Assembly (NCBI GenBank): GCA_021833825.1
Contig: JAKBEL010000019.1
Location: forward strand, 1 to 55,325
Direction: 5' to 3'
DNA from: a bacterium
GTDB lineage: Bacteria; Babelota; Babeliae; Babelales; Vermiphilaceae
DNA length: 55,325 nucleotides
The notes under the pieces were generated by a model. The model was not told the origin of the DNA. It did no database searches and saw nothing but the letters and a program-made list of their open reading frames with translations. The translations under genes and the position numbers were made by a program. Every line of letters starts with the position of its first letter. Position 1 is the first letter of the stretch. Positions 45,101-55,325 of the stretch are shown here, one piece after another.

Positions 45101-45508
45101 TATCTTACAGAATATATAACCTATACTATCGGCCTTGGCCTATGCATTATGATTATCAATTATGTAACTGATCATGGTAACAAACATCTCTTGTTGGCAT
45201 CTATGGGCTCAATTATCACCGCATTGAGCATGACCGGCATGCAATCATTAGAGATTCCATCTTACTGGATAAGCTCAAGCATTATTTTAGGTGTTGGGAT
45301 GTTTATTGCATGGTATAAAGTACTCAGGCTCTCTTTTGCGCCACTATTTTTTGCAACCGCAACAAGTTTTATTCTGACCATTATGCAACAGATGATGTTT
45401 AATGTTCTTCCCTATAATTGGATTATAGGCACCTGTGCGATAGGTATTATTATCTGTGCTGCCGTATATCTCTATGCCATATCATTGAGGCATGAACGCG
45501 TAGGATAA
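42128..45508 (+). CDS. Large membrane protein with CPBP (CAAX-protease-like) domain, internally duplicated
   Basis: From the ATG at 42128 (AAGGA just upstream) the product has 1126 residues; an in-frame ATG at 42077 would leave only 16 bases to the divergent gene. Half 1: one membrane helix, two PepSY-like extracytoplasmic segments (DRDQAIEQAKELAQQ, KKNEALAMARNALENE), then about eight membrane helices holding the CPBP glutamic protease motifs E427-E428-CKFR, F-x3-H468 (FGAAH) and H506-YTYD. Half 2 (about 575-1126) repeats the plan (KPEMLALAQKSMSEQ, KKHARELAEQALAANGY, multi-helix region), but the EE-x3-R and H motifs are absent. The family cleaves membrane substrates or acts in immunity and envelope functions. 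Substrate unknown. Confidence 0.8.
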   Translation: MTISYKKPRFWIGFTILSLLATIYTCKFFSQAFPIINLSITMDRDQAIEQAKELAQQFNWGPQNPFTAVSFETDNTAKTFIELEGGGQQAFVDMLNNHWYEPYQWHVRLFKEFTIEEIAIYFTPDGKKYGFKETIAETTDLPSLKKNEALAMARNALENEWTIDLAPYQLVEASKQVKPNNRIDRTFVFERSDIALGDGHYRLRAVISGNRLTEVKQFIKIPESFILKYQQMRSYNEAIASAGSMFAYIFYLVIGCIISLFILLRINWIIWRPAVLWALFIATLDFFMEFNQLPLLWMYYKTETSMQSFLLQTIIQTLTTFFTRFVIIALTFTAAESLTRRAFGHHIRLWESWSKNIGNSYDVLGRTIGGYLMVSIDLAFMVTFYMITTRFFGWWDPISHLADPDVLANYVPWFSSIVTSLGAGFLEECKFRAIPLASAALLGNRFGKRRWWIGAAFILQAIVFGAAHANYPAQPAYARLIELIIPSFVFGAIYLLFGLLPAIISHYTYDVVLFALPIFFSTSLPNKIGVLFFMLIPLWIVLYRRLESKRWIDLSAIGYNLSWIPTDKEYLLTDAPKSIIQPLDTNKRNGLIILAALALVAWTIYTPFQSNGSALNISKPEMLALAQKSMSEQNISLDSSYRPYFQIRPSFKESTKNEFQHDYIWQTYGPEAYQALLGNYLKPARMLLRFLRFEGSLLERAHEYDVSIGAETVDPINYNTLNWKYNIPEQVPGAKLEKKHARELAEQALAANGYNMNHLYEIKAKPQQLPDRIDWKFVFGNKAENSNREHAFADGELRIVVHVTGDKVTGIEKKVHAPEIYKRNRLHTKKMANSLQQLAQLLAWVLFTFAMIFGLIRLAKKELSLRLFIQALIFFISIAIIVLLNNWPHLIAQFNTQAPLMNQIFNTYVLLFARYIIRGVLFAFTLTVILSYRPQFKYAHASENIFSGIAIGVIIQAAWSLIELSKPSIEPLWAAYKGLGTLSPMLGFICYYLTEYITYTIGLGLCIMIINYVTDHGNKHLLLASMGSIITALSMTGMQSLEIPSYWISSSIILGVGMFIAWYKVLRLSFAPLFFATATSFILTIMQQMMFNVLPYNWIIGTCAIGIIICAAVYLYAISLRHERVG

Positions 45509-45555
45509 GAGAAAAACGTACTCATCAAACAAAGCAAACAAAAACAACATTGTCA

Positions 45556-45735
45556 GCCCCCCGTTCGTGCTGAGTAGCGCTTTAAAGCGCATATCGAAGC
45601 ATGAAACATTTACACCAACTTAAAATAATCGAGCTGAAGATAAACATTTACAACCCAATAATCCATTTTATGGCAATATTTTGCACGCTTCGATAAATTT
45701 GATTCCGAAGCGTAATCAAAAACTCAGCGCGAACG
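45556..45735. repeat. Inverted-pair repeat C, copy 3
   Basis: Left arm CCGTTCGTGCTGAGTAG, hairpin GCGCTTTAAAGCGC, ATATCGAAGCATG. The inverted right arm read on the minus strand is CCGTTCGCGCTGAG, a GATTACGCTTCGGAATC-type hairpin, then TATCGAAGCGTG. The core contains TTTACAACCCAATAAT, shared with the copy at 4842. It lies in the 350-base gap before the nucleotidyltransferase-mutase fusion; no gene is visible inside. Confidence 0.8.
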
Positions 45736-45860
45736 GAATAGGCTGTGTGAACTAATTTTTGGTGAAACCTACTATCACACAAACAGAGCAATATTGCAAA
45801 AGCCCTCTTTTTAAAGTAGGATCATGCATCATTAACCATACAAAAAAAGGAGATCGACAT

Positions 45861-48068
45861 ATGACGATCAAACTATTATTAACAGGCCTGTGTATTATTA
45901 GTCAGCTGAGTGCACAATCGATTCAGACAATTATTTTTGCCGCAGGCAAATCAAAACGTTTTGACGGCGCCCAGAATGAAAAGGGTGAAAAAACCTCAAA
46001 ACTGTTGACCAATATTAATGGCAACCCTATCATTTCCTATCCTGTTCAAGCAGCTCTTACATTAGATTTACCTATGACATTAGTTGTTGGGCATCAAGCA
46101 GATGATATTAAAAATAGTATAAAGACCAATTTTCCAGAAGCCGATATAACATTTACATTACAAGAACGACAATTGGGAACTGGGCACGCTTTAAAATGTA
46201 CACAATCTAATTGGAGCGCTGACGCTATTATGGTTCTAAATGGCGACCATCCACTGACATCGCCCTTTATGCTCAGCAAACTGATACATTCGCATAATCA
46301 ATCGGGCGCTGACATTAGCATTCTTGTCTCGAGACCGACAACCGATTGCAATTGGGGGCGCATTGTTACACAAGAGGGTAAAACCCGCATTGTAGAGGCT
46401 GCAGATTTTACCCTCAATCCTAATGACTATCCCCTTGTTAATGCCGGTTATTACATCTTCAATCGTACATTTTTAGAAAATCATATTGATGAATTATGGC
46501 TCCATGAGAATAAGAATGAGTATTATGTAACCGATCTTATTGAGATAGCAAACCGCTATAACCTCAAGATAGATTGTGTCGAAGTTCCCTTTGATGATGT
46601 TTTTGGCATCAACACCCAAGATGAATTCAATTATGCACAAGAACTATTAGAGCAGAGAGAGAGCCAAAAATTATCACGCTCTATCTTTAAAGAATATGAC
46701 ATTCGGGGTATTGTTGACAAAGATCTTTATATTGATGAAATATACCATTTAGGCAGATCATTTGCGCACCTTCTTAAAACAAAAAATAGTGATATTAAAA
46801 CAGTTGCTGTCGGTATGGATGGACGTTTACATTCAGCTGCCATTAAAGAACAATTGATTGCAGGGCTTATCGACAGCGGCATTGATGTTATTTTTGTTGG
46901 CTTATGCCCATCTCCCGCGCTCTACTTTGCAGCACATACATTGCCTGTTGATGCTGCTATTATGATCACAGCATCACATAATCCAAAAGAATACAACGGC
47001 TTTAAAATCTGCCTGGGCAGACAACCACTGTGGGGACAAGATCTAGAAGAACTCTATAGATACTACACACATAGAGTATATCTAAAGGCGCAAGCTCGTG
47101 GCTCTTACGCCCAGCAAGATATAGTACCCCTCTATGTTGATTGGCTTGTAGAACATTTTGCTCATCTTAAACATATGAAGCTCGCTGCTTTAATTGATTG
47201 CGGCAATGGAGCTGCAGGAGCCGTAATCCCTCTTTTAATTGAAAAGATGGGATGGCAAAATGTAAAGACTCTTTATGCAGAGATTGATGGCAATTACCCC
47301 CATCATGAAGCAGATCCGGTCAAAGTTGAGAACATGACCGACCTTAAAGAACATCTCTTGACTAGTAACTATGATATTGGCATAGGTTTTGATGGTGACG
47401 CTGATCGCATGGCACCAATGGCCAAAGATGGCACATTAATTGCTGGAGATCTTCTTTTAGGTATTTACGCTACAGAGATACTAAAAAAAGAGAAGAATCT
47501 TAATGTTGTCTTTGATGTGAAGAGTTCATCATTATTGATAGAGCATCTTAATAACATAGGAGCACATCCACATATGTCTGCTACAGGCCATGTTCATGTT
47601 AAAAAGACGATGGCAGAGGCTAATGCATTACTTGCTGGCGAAATCAATTGCCATTTCTGCTTTAAAGATCGTTATTTTGGATATGATGATGGTATCTATG
47701 CAATGCTCAGACTCTTTGAACTACTGGAACAAAATGAGCTACAATTTGAAGACCTTTTAAAGATCTATCCAGAAGTATATACAACTTCAGAGATCCGCAT
47801 ACCATGCCCGGAAGAAAAAATAGAGGAAGCTATCCAGAAAATAATAACGTTTTTTTCTCGAAAAAAAAATGCTCATATCATAACAATTGATGGCATAAGA
47901 GTCGCTCTCCCTTATGGTTGGGGAATCGTAAGAGCATCACATACGGAACCAGTATTGAGTATGCGCTTTGAATCTCCCACCGCTGAAGGATTAGAACGTA
48001 TTAAAAATGATTTTTCAATCGCGATGAGAAAATATATCAATCGCCAACGGCTCCGAAATAAAAAATAA
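45861..48068 (+). CDS. Fused sugar nucleotidyltransferase and phosphohexomutase, with signal-like N-terminus
   Basis: From the ATG at 45861 (GGAG 8 bases upstream) the product has 735 residues. Residues about 20-245 form a GlmU-like nucleotidyltransferase (IIFAAGKSKRF, TLQERQLGTGHAL, VLNGDHPL, NAGYYIF, YVTDLIEIA). Residues about 270-725 form an alpha-D-phosphohexomutase of the PMM/PGM type: YDIRGIVD, the phosphoserine loop TASHNPKEYNGFKI, the metal loop GFDGDADRM, the sugar loop GEINCHF, where GEMSGH is usual, and the phosphate site RASHTEPVLSMRFE. Such a fusion could make a sugar-1-phosphate and activate it to a nucleotide sugar. The first 20 residues (TIKLLLTGLCIISQLSAQ) read as a signal peptide placed right against the first Rossmann strand. 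Confidence 0.85.
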   Translation: MTIKLLLTGLCIISQLSAQSIQTIIFAAGKSKRFDGAQNEKGEKTSKLLTNINGNPIISYPVQAALTLDLPMTLVVGHQADDIKNSIKTNFPEADITFTLQERQLGTGHALKCTQSNWSADAIMVLNGDHPLTSPFMLSKLIHSHNQSGADISILVSRPTTDCNWGRIVTQEGKTRIVEAADFTLNPNDYPLVNAGYYIFNRTFLENHIDELWLHENKNEYYVTDLIEIANRYNLKIDCVEVPFDDVFGINTQDEFNYAQELLEQRESQKLSRSIFKEYDIRGIVDKDLYIDEIYHLGRSFAHLLKTKNSDIKTVAVGMDGRLHSAAIKEQLIAGLIDSGIDVIFVGLCPSPALYFAAHTLPVDAAIMITASHNPKEYNGFKICLGRQPLWGQDLEELYRYYTHRVYLKAQARGSYAQQDIVPLYVDWLVEHFAHLKHMKLAALIDCGNGAAGAVIPLLIEKMGWQNVKTLYAEIDGNYPHHEADPVKVENMTDLKEHLLTSNYDIGIGFDGDADRMAPMAKDGTLIAGDLLLGIYATEILKKEKNLNVVFDVKSSSLLIEHLNNIGAHPHMSATGHVHVKKTMAEANALLAGEINCHFCFKDRYFGYDDGIYAMLRLFELLEQNELQFEDLLKIYPEVYTTSEIRIPCPEEKIEEAIQKIITFFSRKKNAHIITIDGIRVALPYGWGIVRASHTEPVLSMRFESPTAEGLERIKNDFSIAMRKYINRQRLRNKK

Positions 48069-48142
48069 GCTATAGAATCTTTTTATTGCAACTCAAATGA
48101 TGATATGCTTTTTTAAGCATTATTATTTTCTATAGAGGAAAC

Positions 48143-48439
48143 ATGATGAATATCTTACGATTTTTTATTATAATACCACTATGTATATATATGCATCTAT
48201 TTTCAGCAGACCTACAACATAAAGTGGATGCAATATTAAATAATGATCACAAAGATACACAACCATCTTTACGAACTCCACCCATAGGAACTCGCCATTG
48301 TGAAGAATTGGAAGATTTAAGAGATTCGGGCGATCAATATTATGCTGAATGCTTTAAAAATATACGTAAAGAGATCGCAAAAGCTATTGTTATGCCAACG
48401 CCTGAAATAGATGAAAAGAGTATAAATACTGATATATAA
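48143..48439 (+). CDS. Small secreted protein of unknown function
   Basis: The 98-residue product has a signal peptide (LRFFIIIPLCIYMHLFSA, cleavage after FSA) and a short polar mature part of about 75 residues with two cysteines (RHCEELEDL and YAECFKNI) that could form a disulphide. No family recognised. GAGG lies 5 bases before the first ATG; a second ATG follows directly. It shares a bidirectional terminator with the convergent gene. Confidence 0.65.
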   Translation: MMNILRFFIIIPLCIYMHLFSADLQHKVDAILNNDHKDTQPSLRTPPIGTRHCEELEDLRDSGDQYYAECFKNIRKEIAKAIVMPTPEIDEKSINTDI

Positions 48440-48440
48440 C

Positions 48441-48478
48441 AAAAGAGGGCCTCACAATATTGTAAGGCCCTCTTTTTA
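48441..48478. terminator. Bidirectional intrinsic terminator
   Basis: AAAAGAGGGCCT, ACAATATTGT, AGGCCCTCTTTTT: a long near-perfect stem with A-run and T-run on either side, between two convergent genes. Confidence 0.92.
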
Positions 48479-48498
48479 TTTATTGTTTATTTTTATGA

Positions 48499-48984
48499 CT
48501 ATCTCATACCACGAGAAATTTTATATTCCTCAAGTAACTGCATCGCTTCAACGCGAGCTGCATTAGCCTCATCTTCTGTTAATGCACGACCAAGAATCAG
48601 AGCCTTATAAGCAAGAAAATCCTCCACATACTCATCATCTCGAACAAGCGTATCAATATTTTTTATAATACGCTTACCTGTTATGATCCATTTATACAAT
48701 CTTTTTGGATGATGCATCCACGATTGCCAAAGTCTATTATTTTGCAACGTATTATTATAAAATTCTAAACGTTTAACTTGTGCCTCTACAGAATCATTAT
48801 ATTGTAATAATAATAATACAGCACTTGCTCTTTTTACAAGGCTCTCCTTATGCTCTATAACACGATTTACAATACTTTCTTTGGCCTGTACAACATGATC
48901 TTTCAATTTTGACTTTATGTCGCCTGCTAATACAGAAAAGCAAAGAGATGAACAAGCAAGCATTATAAGTTTACATTTTTTCAT
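48499..48984 (-). CDS. Secreted helical protein of unknown function
   Basis: From the ATG at 48984 (GAGG 9 bases upstream; the ATG two codons earlier is too close to it) the product has 161 residues: a signal peptide (MKKCKLIMLACSSLCFSVLA), then an all-helical charged chain (KSKLKDHVVQAKESIVNRVI, LEFYNNTLQNN, DEANAARVEAMQLLEEYK). A lipobox is not clear. No family recognised. The following 366 bases toward the rRNA operon hold only an IS-end-like scar and the rrn terminator. Confidence 0.7.
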   Translation of the reverse strand: MKKCKLIMLACSSLCFSVLAGDIKSKLKDHVVQAKESIVNRVIEHKESLVKRASAVLLLLQYNDSVEAQVKRLEFYNNTLQNNRLWQSWMHHPKRLYKWIITGKRIIKNIDTLVRDDEYVEDFLAYKALILGRALTEDEANAARVEAMQLLEEYKISRGMR

Positions 48985-49177
48985 ATACATAATCCTCTTG
49001 TATAAAATAATAATAGTAGATACCAAGCTTATAACTTAAACTATGATTAGATTATACTCCAAAAATAGCACGATGTATATACTGATAAGAGGCTGATTGT
49101 GAGAGATTATATTTTCTATGCATAAATTTAGTCAATTAGTAAAAGTAATCTGATATCGTATTGCAACAGATACATAT

Positions 49178-49234
49178 TAAACTTCTTCTGAAACAAACAA
49201 TTTTATAAAAATGAATAACTCACGTTCCGTTGAG
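49178..49234. repeat. IS-end-like scar with truncated repeat C start
   Basis: AAACTTCTTCTGAAACAAAC, then ATAAAAATGAATAACTCACG and TTCCGT, where similarity to the copies at 4842 and 40541 stops. It lacks any second arm. Confidence 0.7.
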
Positions 49235-49317
49235 TTTAAAAAGAGATCTCATGTTGTTTATTCACAAGATTTCCATGCTCCGTGCGCAAATATGGTTGGT
49301 TGTAAAAAAAGAGTAAA

Positions 49318-49347
49318 AAAAAACCCCGAAATTAATCGAGGTTTTTT
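49318..49347 (-). terminator. Terminator of the rRNA operon
   Basis: On the minus strand: AAAAAACCTCGATTAATTTC followed by GGGGTTTTTT, a GC-rich stem closing a short loop and ending in a T-run, directly after the 5S gene. Confidence 0.85.
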
Positions 49348-49350
49348 AAA

Positions 49351-49464
49351 CTGGCAGTACTTACTTTTCCAGTCCGTCTCCAGACAAGTATCATCAGCGC
49401 TGTGGACTTAACTTCCGTATTCGAGATGGGAACGGGTATTTCCCCACAGCTATATCCACCAGAA
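49351..49464 (-). rRNA. rrf: 5S ribosomal RNA
   Basis: Minus-strand reading begins TCTGGTGGATATAGC and contains CCCGTTCCCATCTCGAATAC and GAAGTTAAG, the universal 5S core, ending in CTGCCAG that pairs with the start. Ends are approximate by a few bases. Confidence 0.93.
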
Positions 49465-49506
49465 ATTTTTTATTCATAACACCATATGCGTATGAAAAAT
49501 TTTTAC

Positions 49507-49547
49507 TGTGTGATTTGAAATATTTATAGATAAATTCATTTGCAAAA
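49507..49547 (-). other. 23S rRNA processing stem, 3' strand
   Basis: About 40 bases pair with 52613-52658, on the other side of the 23S gene (GTGTGAT, TTGAAATATTT, TAGATAAA, CATTTGCAAAA elements match in inverted order). This is the expected RNase III-type precursor stem. Confidence 0.8.
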
Positions 49548-49560
49548 TAATTTTTTATTA

Positions 49561-52604
<3,044 letters not shown>

Positions 52605-52612
52605 ATTTATAG

Positions 52613-52658
52613 TTTTGCATTTGGATACTTTATCTACAAATATTTCAAAGATCACACA
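52613..52658 (-). other. 23S rRNA processing stem, 5' strand
   Basis: Partner of 49507-49547. On the minus strand it reads TGTGTGATCTTTGAAATATT, then TGTAGATAAAGTATCCAAA and TGCAAAA. The ATCTTTGAAAT part also resembles a boxA antitermination element. Confidence 0.8.
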
Positions 52659-52799
52659 AATTTTTTATTATTACTACAGCTCTATAAAATACATAAGAAA
52701 GTATACATCTTTTTTTTAATTTAGAAAGAACAACATGCAATTTTTTTCAAGCTTGCTCAGCCCCACTCTTTTTTTGCAAAAAGAAGAGATAGAACGCTT

Positions 52800-52875
52800 T
52801 GGTGGAGGTGAGCGGATTCGAACCGCTGACCTTCCGCGTGCAAGGCGGACGCTCTACCAACTGAGCTACACCCCC
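52800..52875 (-). tRNA. tRNA-Ala (TGC)
   Basis: Acceptor GGGGGTG with CACCTCC (one G-T pair), anticodon stem TCCGC/GCGGA with loop CTTGCAC (anticodon TGC), T arm AGCGG-TTCGAAT-CCGCT, encoded CCA. Second tRNA of the 16S-23S spacer. Confidence 0.96.
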
Positions 52876-52964
52876 AAAACAGCACGCATTCGCGCACGTT
52901 TTATCTTTATAAATAAAGCTGTTCTGGGAAAAACCTATGCCACTCAGGATAAAATTTTTAATCT

Positions 52965-53041
52965 TGGTGGGCCTAAGCCGACTTGAACGGCTGACCTCCC
53001 CGTTATCAGCGGGGTGCTCTAACCACCTGAGCTATAGGCCC
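52965..53041 (-). tRNA. tRNA-Ile (GAT)
   Basis: Acceptor GGGCCTA with TAGGCCC, anticodon stem CCCGC (or CCCCG)/CGGGG region with loop containing GAT, T arm AGCCG-TTCAAGT-CGGCT, encoded CCA. First tRNA of the 16S-23S spacer, in the usual Ile-Ala order. Confidence 0.96.
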
Positions 53042-53054
53042 AGAACTTTTCAAG

Positions 53055-53083
53055 GCACTTACTGCCTTAATCATGTAAATTCG
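53055..53083 (-). other. 16S rRNA processing stem, 3' strand
   Basis: GCACTTACTGCCTTAAT and the following GTAAATTCG pair with 54698-54726 upstream of the 16S gene (ATTAAGGACAGTAAGTGC and GAATTTACT). Confidence 0.75.
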
Positions 53084-53140
53084 TTTTTTAAATTACACCT
53101 TTAAAAGTATCACGAAGATACTCAATATAGAATCTCCCTC

Positions 53141-54682
<1,542 letters not shown>

Positions 54683-54697
54683 AAAATTGATGAAAAG

Positions 54698-54726
54698 GAA
54701 TTTACTTTAATTAAGGACAGTAAGTG
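54698..54726 (-). other. 16S rRNA processing stem, 5' strand
   Basis: Partner of 53055-53083. Just upstream on the transcript (about 54745-54765) lies ATCTTTGACATACGTAAG, which resembles a boxA-type antitermination site. Confidence 0.7.
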
Positions 54727-54833
54727 CTAATTTTTTAACTTTCTTACGTATGTCAAAGATTTCTTTTAAAATCGGCTTTTTTAACCGGTTTGAGCGTTGA
54801 ATGTTTTTTACTTTCAATCAACAGTCGAATAGT

Positions 54834-54861
54834 AGTATAACTGCCCTATATTATCTGTCAA
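54834..54861 (-). promoter_or_regulatory. rRNA operon promoter
   Basis: On the minus strand: TTGACA (54861-54856), 16-base spacer, TATACT (54839-54834), near consensus, about 150 bases before the 16S start. Upstream (about 54862-55080) the strand is strongly A-rich, suitable as an UP element; apart from this the stretch to 55200 shows no gene. Confidence 0.85.
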
Positions 54862-55210
54862 CACTTTTTTTGCAAAAAAGAAAAAAAAGATGATAATCAC
54901 CTCAAAATCTACCGTTTTTTCATTTACAATAAAGCTTCAGATTGGACGATAAAATAGCCTTTTTCAGCGTATTTTCCCCCTCCAATAGATGAACTCAAAA
55001 ATTTTTATAATTTTTCTCTTTTTCTGTTTTTTTTCTCTTTTTTTTGACCCTTTTTTTAAAAATCCAATAAAAAGTTGCACCCCACCTTTGACCACCACCA
55101 TGCAATAATGAGGTTTCAATCTGAATTTTTTTATTGAATTTTAAGTGCCATCCTCGCTATAATGGTAATTAAGCGGATAACAATAGATAACAATCTATTA
55201 AAAAAGAGAA

Positions 55211-55228
55211 TAGACCTCTTCTGAAACT
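55211..55228. repeat. Terminal repeat of an IS5-like element
   Basis: TAGACCTCTTCTGAAACT, immediately after the transposase stop codon. Close matches (TAGACTTCTTCTGAAAC) occur at 4842, 40541 and 49180 without an attached transposase. Confidence 0.6.
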
Positions 55229-55325
55229 TAATTTGTGAGCTCAAAATTGTAGATACCTGCGATGAGATTAAATCGCAAGCCAAACCTTTTTCTGCGATTA
55301 CGATAACGATCAGCGACTATTTTAA
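55228..55325 (-). CDS. IS5-family-like transposase, C-terminal end only (cut by window end)
   Basis: The minus strand reads KIVADRYRNRRKRFGLRFNL then IAGIYNFELTN and a TAA stop. The RYRNRRKRFGLRFNLIA-IYN ending is, to my knowledge, typical of IS5-family DDE transposases of the DDE_Tnp_4 type. The catalytic residues lie beyond the window. The terminal repeat follows the stop by no more than a few bases, as in compact IS elements. Frame and stop are clear; the family name rests on a 31-residue tail. Confidence 0.65.
   Translation of the reverse strand, partial: KIVADRYRNRRKRFGLRFNLIAGIYNFELTN

Noticed and set aside
54900-55200. Possible small RNA or gene upstream of the rRNA promoter
   Set aside because: The stretch is mostly poly-T/poly-A tracts with no clear promoter-terminator pair or reading frame.

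Overview
The window looks like one nearly complete contig from a low-GC, reduced-genome, host-associated bacterium. Evidence for that: many short proteins with Sec-type signal peptides, an ankyrin-like secreted protein, dispersed palindromic repeats, IS fragments, and solitary or fused versions of genes that normally sit in operons. The overall flavour (families of small secreted proteins, odd fusions, intracellular-type content) would fit Candidatus Dependentiae (TM6) or a similar intracellular lineage. This is inference only; the complete 16S gene at 53141-54682 would settle it. Both ends of the window fall inside transposase genes (IS110-like at the left, IS5-like at the right), as expected where an assembly breaks at repeated IS copies.

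Layout. Positions 1-6400: the end of an IS110-type transposase, trpS on the minus strand, then a plus-strand array of four secreted proteins. Three of these are recent paralogues sharing promoter, signal peptide and N-terminal domain but differing further on. Positions 6478-9698: an operon with the order cdaA-cdaR-glmM known from Firmicutes, in which the diadenylate cyclase domain has lost its catalytic motifs, followed by a DUF502 membrane protein. Positions 9699-10087: an inverted pair of palindromic repeats around the remnant of a GIY-YIG nuclease gene. Positions 10088-26709 (minus strand): a long information-processing block in transcription order tRNA-Tyr, tRNA-Gly, two tRNA-Thr, rpmG, tRNA-Trp, secE, nusG, rplK, rplA, rplJ, rplL, rpoB, rpoC, tRNA-Val, rpsO, pnp, rph and a HolA-like gene. 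The tuf gene usual at this place is absent.

Positions 26800-33838: a BFD-like ferredoxin, tsaE and a NYN nuclease (one overlapping minus-strand operon), a solitary atpG, murA, an RluB-type pseudouridine synthase, a secreted coiled-coil protein, and tdk-radA. Positions 33900-49000: an accessory region rich in exported products: small secreted proteins, an ankyrin-like protein, a signal-peptide-bearing methyltransferase paired with a FAD oxidoreductase, a beta-carbonic anhydrase, an exported Memo-AMMECR1 fusion, a dicarboxylate-type symporter, a large internally duplicated CPBP protease-like membrane protein, and a nucleotidyltransferase-phosphohexomutase fusion. Positions 49318-54861: a complete minus-strand rRNA operon (16S, tRNA-Ile, tRNA-Ala, 23S, 5S) with promoter, processing stems and terminator.

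Themes. (1) Transcription and translation genes are conserved and complete. (2) Several enzymes that are normally cytosolic carry apparent signal peptides, suggesting work in the envelope or the host. (3) At least two families of structured dispersed repeats are present, with hairpins whose arms covary between copies; one family is linked to a GIY-YIG nuclease remnant and to IS-end-like scars. No CRISPR array, prophage or recognised riboswitch was seen.
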